Shown here piece by piece: positions 53,298 through 61,812 of a stretch of 64,000 nucleotides of DNA. How positions within the stretch are numbered: position 1 is the stretch's first letter; the number at the start of each line of letters is the position of its first letter. Origin of the DNA: Lachnoclostridium sp. An14 (GTDB taxonomy: Bacteria; Bacillota; Clostridia; Lachnospirales; Lachnospiraceae); contig NZ_NFLE01000001.1 of assembly GCF_002160755.1 (NCBI RefSeq), positions 124,001-188,000 of the forward strand. The letters run 5' to 3'. The position numbers were made by a program, and so were the translations under genes. Under the pieces are notes generated by a model. It worked only from the letters and a program-made list of their open reading frames with translations. It had not been told where the DNA came from and made no database searches.

Positions 53298-53992
53298 GAA
53301 GGTTCTCCTTTATCGTCAAATTGATCTCCTGTTCCAAACAGGTCCAGAAAGCTGTGGATGTGGCAGTCCGCCAACCGGTTCTTCTCCTCCGCCATGTGAG
53401 CGGAAAATTCATCGTCCACGGCCACCACGGTCATCCCGGCGGCTTTTCCCGCCTGAATGCCGGCGGGCACGTCCTCAAAGACGGCACAGTCCTCCGGCCG
53501 CACGCCCAGATCCTCTGCCACCTTTAAATAGATGTCGGGAGCCGGTTTTCCCGCCGCCACCTCGCAGGCGGTGGTCACCTGGTCAAAATAGCCGCTAATG
53601 TCTAAGGAATCCAGGACGGCGTCCACCATGTCCCGCCCGTTGCTGGTGGCGATGCCCATGCGGATGCCCCGGTCCTTGGCCCAGGAGAGGAATCTTCTGG
53701 CCCCTTCTTTTAGGGGCACCTCATTTTTATACTTTTCCAGGGACATTTCCACCCAGTCCTGTTTGATGGCCTCCACCGGGCGGTCCAGGCCGAACCGCTC
53801 TTTAAAATAAACAGCCGTCTCCGTAAAGCTCATGCCCTCGATCACCTTCTGCAGATCCTCCGGGCAGGCCAGGCCGAAACGGCCCAGATATTCGATGTCA
53901 ATGGCCTTCCACATCCACATGGAGTCCACCAGGGTGCCGTCCAGGTCAAAAAGAAAGGCCTTTTTTTCTCTCAGTTGATCCATTGTCGTCAT
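53294..53992 (-). CDS. HAD-family phosphatase (beta-phosphoglucomutase-like)
   Basis: A 232-aa protein with [11 protein letters not shown] (nucleophile and acid Asp), TSNGRDMVD and a Lys/Asp-containing [21 protein letters not shown] small-sugar or nucleotide phosphatase; substrate not assigned. ATGA-type overlaps with both neighbours show a coupled operon. Confidence 0.9.
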   Translation of the reverse strand: MTTMDQLREKKAFLFDLDGTLVDSMWMWKAIDIEYLGRFGLACPEDLQKVIEGMSFTETAVYFKERFGLDRPVEAIKQDWVEMSLEKYKNEVPLKEGARRFLSWAKDRGIRMGIATSNGRDMVDAVLDSLDISGYFDQVTTACEVAAGKPAPDIYLKVAEDLGVRPEDCAVFEDVPAGIQAGKAAGMTVVAVDDEFSAHMAEEKNRLADCHIHSFLDLFGTGDQFDDKGEPS

Positions 53993-54714
53993 GATCTCGT
54001 CAGTTCCTCCAGTTCCTGTTCTGTGAGCGGCCGGTACTCTCCGGGCCGCAGGCTCTCATCCAGCACAAGACTGCCCATGGAGAGCCGTTTCAAGTAAGTG
54101 ACGGGGCAGCCGATCATTTCCATCATCCGCTTGACCTGATGGAATTTTCCCTCCCTAAGGGTCAGGCGGGCCTCTCCGCCCGTCTCCGTCCGCTCCCCCG
54201 GCTCAAAATCCGCCGGCAGGCAGCGGGTTCCGTCCTCCAGCACCATCCCCTCACGGAAACGTCCGCAAACGTCCTCCGGGAGACGGCCCTCATAGCGGAG
54301 GTAATATACCTTGTCCACGTGCTTTTTCGGGGACAGGAGGCGGTGGGCCAGCGCCCCGTCGCTGGTGATCAGAAGCAGGCCCTCCGTGTCTAAGTCCAGA
54401 CGGCCCACGGGAAAGAGGTCCTTTCTCCGTTTCTCTCCGATTAAGTCTAACACTGTGGGGTAGCGGCCGTCCTCCGTGGCGGAAACCACCCCCGCCGGCT
54501 TGTTTAACATATAGTATTCCACCGCCTGATAGGGGATCACCGCCCCGTCCAGGGCGATGGTATCGGCGGCGGGGTCGATTTTCCCATCCGCTTTTTTTAC
54601 GGGGACCCCGTTGACGGTGAGGCGGCCTTTTCTGGCGGCCTCCTTGGCCTGGGTCCTTGTGAGCGCCGTCATCTCCGTGAGGAAACGGTCCAGGCGCATG
54701 GTTTTTTCTGCCAT
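53989..54714 (-). CDS. rsuA: 16S rRNA pseudouridine synthase RsuA-like
   Basis: A 241-aa protein: S4 domain (MRLDRFLTEMTALTRTQAKE), then VGRLDLDTEGLLLITSDG with the catalytic Asp, and LREGKFHQVKRMMEMIG. Likely makes pseudouridine 516 of 16S rRNA. Overlaps the HAD gene. Confidence 0.92.
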   Translation of the reverse strand: MAEKTMRLDRFLTEMTALTRTQAKEAARKGRLTVNGVPVKKADGKIDPAADTIALDGAVIPYQAVEYYMLNKPAGVVSATEDGRYPTVLDLIGEKRRKDLFPVGRLDLDTEGLLLITSDGALAHRLLSPKKHVDKVYYLRYEGRLPEDVCGRFREGMVLEDGTRCLPADFEPGERTETGGEARLTLREGKFHQVKRMMEMIGCPVTYLKRLSMGSLVLDESLRPGEYRPLTEQELEELTRS

Positions 54715-54736
54715 ATGGATACTCCTTCCCGCCGGG

Positions 54737-56173
54737 CTACTGCCAGCGCCAGCCGGGGTAATATTTGTTCTTCACCGTGCGGCCGTTTCCCTTTCCCCAG
54801 CCTAAGGGGAACCCGTCCACGCACACCAGAATCCAGCCCTTCCGGTCCGGCTCCTCCGGCTCCAGGGCGATGGTCTCTCCCTTTAAATACCGGATGACCC
54901 GGCCGTCCAAACGGGACATGGAAAGCAGGGAAACGGGGCCGCTTTCGCTTTCCACCGCCTTGGCGCTTAAGGCCATGGCCAGGGGCTGGGACGGCTCAAA
55001 CCGTCCTTTTTTCACCTCTCCCACCAAAAGGCCTGTCCGCAGAAACCGCAGGCTCAACTCCTCTGGAAATTCCTCCGGGAGCAGGTAAAGGGAGCCGTTT
55101 CGCTCCCGCAGGCCCTCTTTCAGGGTCTCTGCCCCCGTTTTTCCGGAGACCGCGTTCCCGGCCAGCAAGGCCAGGGATCGGGACAGCGCCGACAAAAGAG
55201 CGTCTAACAGGGCAGCGGAATCCGGCTCCAGGGAAAGGGCTGCCGGTTTCCGGCGCTGAGACTGGCGTCTCCTCTCCTCCCCCGCTTTTTTCCGCAGCCT
55301 GGCCACAAAATGGCCCTCGCCCCTAAGCTTATGGGGGAACAGGCGCACGCAGCCGTCCAGCCCAAACCCGCTTACCGCCCCGGGAAACAGGGGGATGGGG
55401 TCTAACTCCAGCTCCGGGCACTGCGCCAATAGATCCAAAACGGCCTCCTCGTCCTCGTACCGGGAAAAGGTACAGGTGGAGTAGACCATCACGCCTCCGG
55501 GACGGAGCATTTCCGCCGCCGCCCGCAGGATCTGGCGCTGGATGGGACCGTAGTAGGCCGGTCCGCGGCTCTCCCAGTCCTTCACCATGCGCTCGTCCCG
55601 CCGGAACATCCCCTCGCCGGAACAGGGGGCATCCACCAGGATTTTGTCAAAAAATCCGGGAAGAAGTTCTGCCAGCCGCTCCGGCGCCTCGCTGGAAACG
55701 CAGATGCCGGGGACTCCGGACAGTTCCAGGTTTTTTAACAGGGCCTTCGCCCGGGAGCTGCTGATGTCGTTGGAAAACAGCAGGCCCTGCCCTTTCAGCC
55801 TGGCCCCAAGCTCCGTGCTCTTTCCTCCGGGAGCGGCGCACACGTCCAGCACCCGGTCTCCCGGCTCCACCGGAAGAAGGGCCGCCGGGGCCATGGCGCT
55901 GGGTTCCTGGATGTAGTACAGCCCGGCATAGTAATAGGGATCTCTGGCCGGCTGCAGGCCCTCCTCATAGTAGCGGCCGTTTTCCGCCCAGAGCACCGGC
56001 TCCGTGGGAAAGGGGGCCAGTTTCTCCCACTCCTCCCCGGTGAGCTTGCCGGAATTGAGCCGCAGACCGGCGCTCTTTGGCTGGCGGAAACTATCCAGAT
56101 AGGCCTCAAACTCCTCTCCCAGCAGCTCCCTCATATCCTCTAAAAACTGCGGGGGCAGTCCTTCTTTTGTCAT
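54737..56173 (-). CDS. rsmF: RsmB/RsmF-type rRNA cytosine methyltransferase
   Basis: A 478-aa protein. SAM-binding VCAAPGGKST, catalytic Cys motifs VDAPCSGEGMF and STCTFSRYEDE. The C-terminal extension with a PUA-like end (GWILVCVDGFPLGWGKG) is of the RsmF/YebU type that makes m5C in 16S rRNA. 22 bp upstream of rsuA. Confidence 0.93.
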   Translation of the reverse strand: MTKEGLPPQFLEDMRELLGEEFEAYLDSFRQPKSAGLRLNSGKLTGEEWEKLAPFPTEPVLWAENGRYYEEGLQPARDPYYYAGLYYIQEPSAMAPAALLPVEPGDRVLDVCAAPGGKSTELGARLKGQGLLFSNDISSSRAKALLKNLELSGVPGICVSSEAPERLAELLPGFFDKILVDAPCSGEGMFRRDERMVKDWESRGPAYYGPIQRQILRAAAEMLRPGGVMVYSTCTFSRYEDEEAVLDLLAQCPELELDPIPLFPGAVSGFGLDGCVRLFPHKLRGEGHFVARLRKKAGEERRRQSQRRKPAALSLEPDSAALLDALLSALSRSLALLAGNAVSGKTGAETLKEGLRERNGSLYLLPEEFPEELSLRFLRTGLLVGEVKKGRFEPSQPLAMALSAKAVESESGPVSLLSMSRLDGRVIRYLKGETIALEPEEPDRKGWILVCVDGFPLGWGKGNGRTVKNKYYPGWRWQ

Positions 56174-56253
56174 GTCGTTCTCCTCATTGTAAATTTATCC
56201 ATTCGCATCTATTCTGCCATCTCGACTGCGTCTCGATGGGGTCTCTCGTCAAT

Positions 56254-56280
56254 CACAGATTTGTGCAAGCACAATCTGTG
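56254..56280. terminator. Hairpin between M23 peptidase and rsmF
   Basis: CACAGATT..TGTGC and GCACA..ATCTGTG fold with one bulged T and a 2-base loop. It lies about 80 bp after the peptidase stop; the T-run is weak on either side, so its role as terminator is uncertain. Confidence 0.45.
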
Positions 56281-56361
56281 CTTTCCTCGTTATTTTACCA
56301 TATTTTTTTCCGTATGGATACCCGGTATTTGCGGGGCGGGCGGCGGTGCTGGGGAGCGGCC

Positions 56362-57168
56362 TCAGCGGAAATTGGCCCGCAGCCGCCGTTTTTCCAGGTA
56401 TTTTAACGCCCAGTAGGGATTTACGCTCAGCTCCTCGTAGTTGTCTGTCTCCAGATAGATCCCCACGTGGAGGTGGACAGGGAAATTTCCCACGGTGCCT
56501 TCCTCCTTGCCGTAGCCGCTGTCCCCCATAAAGCCCAGGAGCTCTCCCGCCCGCACCGGATCCCCCTCCTTCCACTCCCGTTCATAGCGGTATAAATGGG
56601 CGTAGTAGAGATAGGCCCCGGAGGGGGAACGGACGCCGATGCGCCAGCCGCCCTGTTCCAGCCAGCCCACCTTCTCCACCACCCCTTCGCTCATACTCAC
56701 TACGGGATAAAAGCCTCTGGGCTTTTCCTCTCCCATGATGTCACAGCCCTCGTGGCGCCGGTCGCCGCCGTAGGTGCGCCCGTCTCCCCAGCTGTCGGAG
56801 TAGGTCACATCCGGAACCTCCGCCGCCTCGTTTAAGGGAATGGGGAAATAGACCAGATCCCCCAGGATGGTCTCGTAGGCCTGTTTCAGCTTTTCGTAGG
56901 CCTCCGGCTTGGCCGCCCGGATGGGGGCGCTATCCGCCTGAAGGGAGTCCACGCCGGTGAGATCGTAGCCGTGTTCCACCATCAGGGCGGTGAGCTGGTC
57001 GAAGTCCAGTTTCTCCAGCCGGCACACCGACTCTCCCAGGCGCAGGGCCCGGAAGGCCTCCGTCTCCCAGACTGCCCCGTCCAGCTGATAGTAGGTGGGA
57101 TTGTTGTACAGATAATCGACCATGGTGGCCTGGAATAAGGCCAGCAGGATCAGGAAAATGAGAATCAT
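56362..57168 (-). CDS. M23-family cell-wall metallopeptidase
   Basis: A 268-aa protein. N-terminal membrane or signal segment (about 1-19), then a LytM-type zinc domain: HEGCD and the later HLHVGIY. Predicted to cut peptidoglycan cross-bridges outside the cell. Shares the divergent gap with ylbJ. Confidence 0.88.
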   Translation of the reverse strand: MILIFLILLALFQATMVDYLYNNPTYYQLDGAVWETEAFRALRLGESVCRLEKLDFDQLTALMVEHGYDLTGVDSLQADSAPIRAAKPEAYEKLKQAYETILGDLVYFPIPLNEAAEVPDVTYSDSWGDGRTYGGDRRHEGCDIMGEEKPRGFYPVVSMSEGVVEKVGWLEQGGWRIGVRSPSGAYLYYAHLYRYEREWKEGDPVRAGELLGFMGDSGYGKEEGTVGNFPVHLHVGIYLETDNYEELSVNPYWALKYLEKRRLRANFR

Positions 57169-57219
57169 AGACCGGCTGCCTCCTCATATAATTTACAAAT
57201 ACACTGTATTCCGGCTGCC

Positions 57220-58437
57220 ATGAAAAAATCCGCATTTTCCATTATCGCTCTCCTGTTTCTGCTGTGGAAACCGGCCCTTTCCCTGGAGGGAGCCAAAAAC
57301 GGGCTGAATCTGTGGGCCGGGGTCCTGCTCCCCACCCTGCTCCCCTTTATGCTCTGTTCCACCGCGGTGACGGCCTCCGGCGGCATTCCCATTCTCACCG
57401 CCCCCTTCCGGCCTTTGTTAAACCGCTTTGCCGGGCTGTCCCAGGAGGGGGCCTACACCCTGCTCTCCGGCCTCCTCTGCGGCTATCCCATGGGGGCGAA
57501 GACCTGCGGGGATTTCCGGGCCAGAGAGATGCTTTCGGACCGGGAGGCAAAGGTTCTGCTGGCGGTGAGCAACCATCCAAGCCCCATGTTTCTCTTAGGC
57601 TACGTGATGGCGGGGCTGGAGACGGTCTGTCCGGCGCCCCTGTTTCTGGCCGCCGTTTACCTGCCCATTCTGCCTGTGTGGTGGCTGGCCGGCCGGGTGT
57701 ACCGGTTTCCGGGGCGGAGGCAAAACCGCCGGGCGTCCGGGGGCCGTTTTGGGAATGCCGGAAACGGAGCTGACACCGGAGAACCCGTTCCGTACAGCCA
57801 GAGGGGAAACACCGGGGACTGCCTTCGCCGCGGCTCCTTAGGAAACTCTCTGTCTGCCTTCTCCTTTGACCGGGATTTTATGAACTGTCTGGAGGCCATG
57901 GTGCGGATCGGAGGCTATGTGATGGCCTTTTCCATCCTGGCAGCCTACATCCGGCACCTCTCCCCCTTTCCCGCCGCCGCGAACGCCTGCCTCCTTGGAA
58001 TCACGGAGATCACCACCGGCATTCTCGCCCTGAAACAGACCTTAAAAGGGCCTCTTTTAGCCGCCGCCCTGGCCTTTGCCGCATCCTTCGGCGGTCTGTC
58101 CGGCCTTTTTCAGACGAAAAGCGTCCTCACGTTAGGTGACGAAAAAAAGGGCGCGAGGCCGCGCACACCCGCGCCGGAGCGAGGCAGGGTAAACGGCCAT
58201 CCCCCTCTGCCCGGAGCGCGGCCGCGGAAACAGCCATATTCCCCTGCGCGGAGTGCCCCTCCCACCGGAGACCTTTCCGCCATAGAAAACACCGTTTCCT
58301 ATGACACAAAAAATGCCGGACTGTCCATCCGGCATTATGTACTCTGGAAATTGCTCCACGCAAGCCTTTCCTTCCTGTTTCTTACTGTTCTTCTTCGTCT
58401 GTTTCCGGCTCCTGCTGAGGCTGTCCTTCCATGGTAA
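57220..58437 (+). CDS. ylbJ: YlbJ-like sporulation membrane protein with internal insertion
   Basis: A 405-aa protein with several membrane segments and the family motif LLCGYPMGAKT. YlbJ is needed for spore cortex formation in Bacillus. Residues about 303-365 do not belong to the family: after QTKSVL a stretch rich in Arg, Pro, Gly and Lys is inserted, then NAGLSIRHYVLWKLLHA resumes. The insertion corresponds to 58127-58315, ends in a copy of the repeat palindrome, and keeps the frame. The 3' end overlaps the convergent coiled-coil gene by 56 bp. Whether the protein still works is unknown. Confidence 0.8.
   Translation: MKKSAFSIIALLFLLWKPALSLEGAKNGLNLWAGVLLPTLLPFMLCSTAVTASGGIPILTAPFRPLLNRFAGLSQEGAYTLLSGLLCGYPMGAKTCGDFRAREMLSDREAKVLLAVSNHPSPMFLLGYVMAGLETVCPAPLFLAAVYLPILPVWWLAGRVYRFPGRRQNRRASGGRFGNAGNGADTGEPVPYSQRGNTGDCLRRGSLGNSLSAFSFDRDFMNCLEAMVRIGGYVMAFSILAAYIRHLSPFPAAANACLLGITEITTGILALKQTLKGPLLAAALAFAASFGGLSGLFQTKSVLTLGDEKKGARPRTPAPERGRVNGHPPLPGARPRKQPYSPARSAPPTGDLSAIENTVSYDTKNAGLSIRHYVLWKLLHASLSFLFLTVLLRLFPAPAEAVLPW
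58127..58315. mobile_element. Palindromic element inserted in frame in ylbJ
   Basis: The segment is absent from the expected YlbJ alignment, is GC-rich, and ends with the 23-bp palindrome (58281-58303) followed by ACACAAAAAA, as in the intergenic copy at 46857. Similar A-rich tracts, GTGACGAAAAAAA and ATGACACAAAAAA, mark its left and right ends. The length is a multiple of three or nearly so and contains no stop in the ylbJ frame. Confidence 0.6.
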
Positions 58438-58978
58438 CCAGGCTCCCTGCCAGCTCCTCCCGGTTGGAAACCACCACGTCATAGGTGGACTGCATGGTCT
58501 GCATAAAGGCCTGGAACCGGCCCTGGGCCTCGTCCATGGTCTGGCCTACCACCATCTGAAGGTTGTTAAGCATCCCGTCGGTGTAATGGATCGCGTCCTT
58601 GCGCACCTCGTCCGCCTCCGCCACGGCCCGGTCGATGATCTCCTGAGCCTGGGCCTGGGCCTGGGCCACCACCTCGTTTGCCTGGGCGTAGGCCCGCTGC
58701 ATGATCTCATGCTCGTTTACCAGCTCGTCCGTCTGGGCCGTAGCCTGGGCTAACATCTCCTGAGCCTGGGCCTGGGCGTCGGAAATAATGGCATCCTGGT
58801 TGCTGATGATCTTCTGGTACAGCTTTACCTCGTCAGGAATCCGAAGTCTCAGCTCCCCCAGCAGATCCTGGATCTCGTCCTTGTTCACGATGATCTCCGT
58901 GTTGGAAAACGCCTTAAATTTGCACTCCTCAATATATTCGTCAATTTCATTGATCAACTGCTCGATCCTGCTGCTCAT
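58382..58978 (-). CDS. Coiled-coil protein of unknown function
   Basis: A 198-aa acidic protein, mostly one long helix with AQAQAQE repeats (about 65-130), no membrane segment. It resembles DivIVA-like or ATPase-b-like coiled coils conserved beside coaD and rsmD in Clostridia. A role in cell shape or envelope organisation is possible but unproven. Confidence 0.75.
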   Translation of the reverse strand: MSSRIEQLINEIDEYIEECKFKAFSNTEIIVNKDEIQDLLGELRLRIPDEVKLYQKIISNQDAIISDAQAQAQEMLAQATAQTDELVNEHEIMQRAYAQANEVVAQAQAQAQEIIDRAVAEADEVRKDAIHYTDGMLNNLQMVVGQTMDEAQGRFQAFMQTMQSTYDVVVSNREELAGSLVTMEGQPQQEPETDEEEQ

Positions 58979-59006
58979 GTTCTTCTCTCCTACCCTTTCT
59001 TAATCT

Positions 59007-59492
59007 TTAATCGAATCCTTTTACCTTCTCCCGCACCAGCTCTGCCACCTCCGGAGGGAGGAAGGCGGAAATGTCGCCCTGATACATGGCGATCTCCTTC
59101 ACCATACTGGAGCTGAGATAGGAATATTTCAGACTTGTGGTCAAAAACAGCGTGTCAATCTCCGGGGCCATCACCCGGTTGGTCTGGGAAAGCTGCAGCT
59201 CGTACTCAAAATCCGTAATAGCCCGCAGTCCCCGCACGATGGCCTTCGCCCCGTTCTCCCTGGCAAAGTCGATGGTCAGGCCGTCAAAGGCCTTCACCTC
59301 CACGTTTGGCAGGTGGGCGGTCACGCTTTTTAACATATTAACACGTTCTTCCACAGAAAACAACGGAGTTTTTTTTCGGTTGACCAAAACTCCCACGATC
59401 ACATGATCCATAATCTGAGCCGTTCTCTCAATAATGTCCAAGTGGCCCAACGTAACCGGGTCAAAGCTGCCCGGATAAACGGCGCTTGTCAT
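59007..59492 (-). CDS. coaD: Phosphopantetheine adenylyltransferase CoaD
   Basis: A 161-aa protein with [31 protein letters not shown] and [15 protein letters not shown]. It makes dephospho-CoA. Overlaps rsmD by 4 bp, the usual partner. Confidence 0.96.
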   Translation of the reverse strand: MTSAVYPGSFDPVTLGHLDIIERTAQIMDHVIVGVLVNRKKTPLFSVEERVNMLKSVTAHLPNVEVKAFDGLTIDFARENGAKAIVRGLRAITDFEYELQLSQTNRVMAPEIDTLFLTTSLKYSYLSSSMVKEIAMYQGDISAFLPPEVAELVREKVKGFD

Positions 59493-60055
59493 CTGGCGCT
59501 CTCTCCTTTTGTATAAAATATGTGCTGATTCGTCTTGTAGGGTTTCACCCGTTCCACGGTGTAGCCCAGCCCTTCCGCGGCAGCCGGGTCCGTCTCTAAG
59601 GACGCCTCCACGATGATCATGGTGTCCGGCCCGATTAAGGAGGAACGGCTTAAATAGGAAAGAGCCTGCAGCTCCAGCTCCCTGCCGTAGGGCGGGTCCA
59701 TAAATACGATGTCAAAGGGCTTTTGTTTCCCCTCCATCCGGGAAAGGGCCGTCAGAACGTCGCAGGCCATCACCGTAGCCTGGTCTGCCAGGCGGGTGGT
59801 CCTTAAATTTTCCCGGATGCACTCCGCTGCCTTCTGGCTGTTCTCCACAAACACCGCTTCCTTCGCCCCGCGGCTCAAGGCCTCGATGCCGATGCCGCCG
59901 CTGCCGGCGAACAGATCCAGGAAACGGCAGCCGGGAACGTCGTTCTGAAGAATGTTAAACAGGGTCTCCTTGATCCTGTCCGTGGTGGGCCTGGTGTCCA
60001 GGCCGTCTATGGTTTTCAGAAGAAGCCTTCTGGCTTTTCCGGCGATTACTCTCAT
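59489..60055 (-). CDS. rsmD: 16S rRNA (guanine966-N2)-methyltransferase RsmD
   Basis: A 188-aa protein beginning [13 protein letters not shown], with [16 protein letters not shown] and the catalytic [11 protein letters not shown]. Modifies a 16S rRNA guanine late in 30S assembly. Coupled to coaD. Confidence 0.95.
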   Translation of the reverse strand: MRVIAGKARRLLLKTIDGLDTRPTTDRIKETLFNILQNDVPGCRFLDLFAGSGGIGIEALSRGAKEAVFVENSQKAAECIRENLRTTRLADQATVMACDVLTALSRMEGKQKPFDIVFMDPPYGRELELQALSYLSRSSLIGPDTMIIVEASLETDPAAAEGLGYTVERVKPYKTNQHIFYTKGESAR

Positions 60056-60338
60056 AAAAAACTTCCTTTCGCTATGTCACAGGAACCTTGATTCCCCGTG
60101 AGACAGCCGGTTCCGGCAAAACTCCCGTTTCGCCCTCACGTTTTGTCTGTCCAGCCTATTATAGTATGAAAGTCCTTGATGCACAAGGCTATTTTTAAGG
60201 AAGTGACAGCTTTTTCCATATTACACAGAAGCTGCTAGTGTATTATCATCCGCCGCGCACATACTAGGATCGTAACACAAAACAAGCCGCGCACCACTGA
60301 CGGCCGCGCGGCAAATACAAACAAGGAGGCGTGTTATT
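60056..60338. promoter_or_regulatory. Divergent gap before the spore protein gene
   Basis: About 280 bp without a gene. CATACTA at 60260-60266 matches a sigma-G -10 (CATNHTA), but I could not find a good -35 at the right distance. Promoters for rsmD (leftward) and the SASP gene (rightward) must lie here. Confidence 0.3.
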
Positions 60339-60548
60339 ATGGCAAACAACAGTTCTTCCAACAAGACAAACGTACCTGAGGCGAAGGAAGCAATGAACCG
60401 CATGAAGATGGAAGTTGCAAACGAGCTGGGAGTTCCGTTATCCAACGGCTACAACGGCAATCTGACCTCCGCTCAGAACGGCTCCGTGGGCGGCTATATG
60501 GTTAAGAAGATGATCGAGGCCCAGGAGAGACAGATGGCCGGAAAATAA
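60339..60548 (+). CDS. Alpha/beta-type small acid-soluble spore protein
   Basis: A 69-aa protein behind AAGGAGGCG. It has the two family signatures: KMEVANELGVPL and, near the end, NGSVGGYMVKKMIE. SASPs coat and protect DNA in the spore core and are cut by the protease Gpr at germination. It shows the organism forms spores. Confidence 0.95.
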   Translation: MANNSSSNKTNVPEAKEAMNRMKMEVANELGVPLSNGYNGNLTSAQNGSVGGYMVKKMIEAQERQMAGK

Positions 60549-60587
60549 TATCCGACCTCCAGAGGCTTAAAGCCTGAGTGAAACGGG

Positions 60588-60635
60588 AAGGATCCCCTGG
60601 CTGACGCATTCGCCAGCCAGAGGATCCTTCTTTCT
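60588..60635 (+). terminator. Terminator of the SASP gene
   Basis: AAGGATCC..CTGGCTG and CAGCCAG..GGATCCTT form a long stem with one mismatch, followed by CTTTCTTTCT-like sequence. Confidence 0.8.
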
Positions 60636-60648
60636 GTCTGTTTCCTTC

Positions 60649-61719
60649 CTACTTTGCCCCGCACTTCTGGAAGGCGATCCGCTCAGAGCCGTCCTCCATG
60701 TACACGATCCCGCAGGGGGTGAATCCATTTTTTTTCAGCATATTCTGCATGGGCTTATTGTCCGCGTGGGTGTCGATGCGCACGTTTCCACACTGTTCAA
60801 AGCACCAGTTTAAGCAGTAGCTGGCCACCCCGCGGCCCCTGCCACGGCTGGCGACCCGGTGGACGACGCCGTAGGGCCTGTCGTTTAACCAGTTTCCGCC
60901 GGTGATCACTTTGTAGGTGGGTTCCTCCTCTATCCGGAAATAGAAGGTGGCCGCGATCTCCCCGTTTTCCAGGCACACGTAGCTGCCGCCCTTTTCCATG
61001 TCCCGCCTCACGTCCGCCTCGCCGGGATAGGCGCCCTGCCACTGGCTGCGGTTTCCCGTCTCCGCCATAAACTGCCTGGCCTCCCCGTAGATGGCAAGCA
61101 CCGTCTCTAAATCCTCCGGCTCCGTGGGGCGGATCTCCAGATACCTCTCCTTCTCACAGGCTTCCTCCATGGTCTTTATGGGACGGCAGGGGTTTCCCAC
61201 CGCCACCGTGCCGGAGGGGATGTCCTTTACCACCACGCTGCCGGCTCCGATCACCACGTTGTCCCCGATGGTGACTCCCGGCAGCACCGTCACGTTTCCG
61301 CCGATCCACACGTCACTGCCCACGGTGATGGGATGGCCGAATTCCAGGCTGTCGTTGCGCAGATCCCGGTTTACGGGATGTCCAGCGGTGTAGAATCCGC
61401 AGTTCGGGGCGATAAACACGTTGTTCCCGAAGGTGATGGGAGCCACGTCCAGCATGACACAGTTGTGATTTACATAGAAATTGTCCCCCACGGAAATGTT
61501 GTAGCCGTAATCACACCAGAACATGGGCTGAATGCAGAGGTTTTTCCCGGCGCTGCCCAAAAGCTCCCGAAGCACCCGGTCTCTCTCCTCCCCATCTGCA
61601 AAGGAGAGTTGGTTGTAGCGGCGGCACAGCTCCTTTGCCCGTACCTGCTCGTCCACAAGCTCTCCGCCTTCCTCCACGCGGTACAGCATTCCCGCAAGCA
61701 TTTTTTCCTTTTCCGTCAT
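60649..61719 (-). CDS. Maltose O-acetyltransferase / GNAT acetyltransferase fusion
   Basis: A 356-aa protein. Residues 1-190 form a complete left-handed beta-helix acetyltransferase of the Maa/NodL type (FGHPITVGSDVWIGGNVT, GAGSVVVKDIPSGTVAVGNPC). Residues about 195-355 form a GNAT domain with a Gly/Arg-rich acetyl-CoA loop (GRGRGVASYCLNW). Both halves look intact. Sugar and amine substrates are unknown. Fused genes usually have related jobs; a two-step acetylation is possible. Confidence 0.88.
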   Translation of the reverse strand: MTEKEKMLAGMLYRVEEGGELVDEQVRAKELCRRYNQLSFADGEERDRVLRELLGSAGKNLCIQPMFWCDYGYNISVGDNFYVNHNCVMLDVAPITFGNNVFIAPNCGFYTAGHPVNRDLRNDSLEFGHPITVGSDVWIGGNVTVLPGVTIGDNVVIGAGSVVVKDIPSGTVAVGNPCRPIKTMEEACEKERYLEIRPTEPEDLETVLAIYGEARQFMAETGNRSQWQGAYPGEADVRRDMEKGGSYVCLENGEIAATFYFRIEEEPTYKVITGGNWLNDRPYGVVHRVASRGRGRGVASYCLNWCFEQCGNVRIDTHADNKPMQNMLKKNGFTPCGIVYMEDGSERIAFQKCGAK

Positions 61720-61812
61720 CGTTTTGTTCTCCTATTTGTTGATCTTGGGATTTCAGGCTCAAACCTTCTCCCGCGGCCAGAACCGCGCGGAGCCTCCGGC
61801 CCCTTTCCCCGG

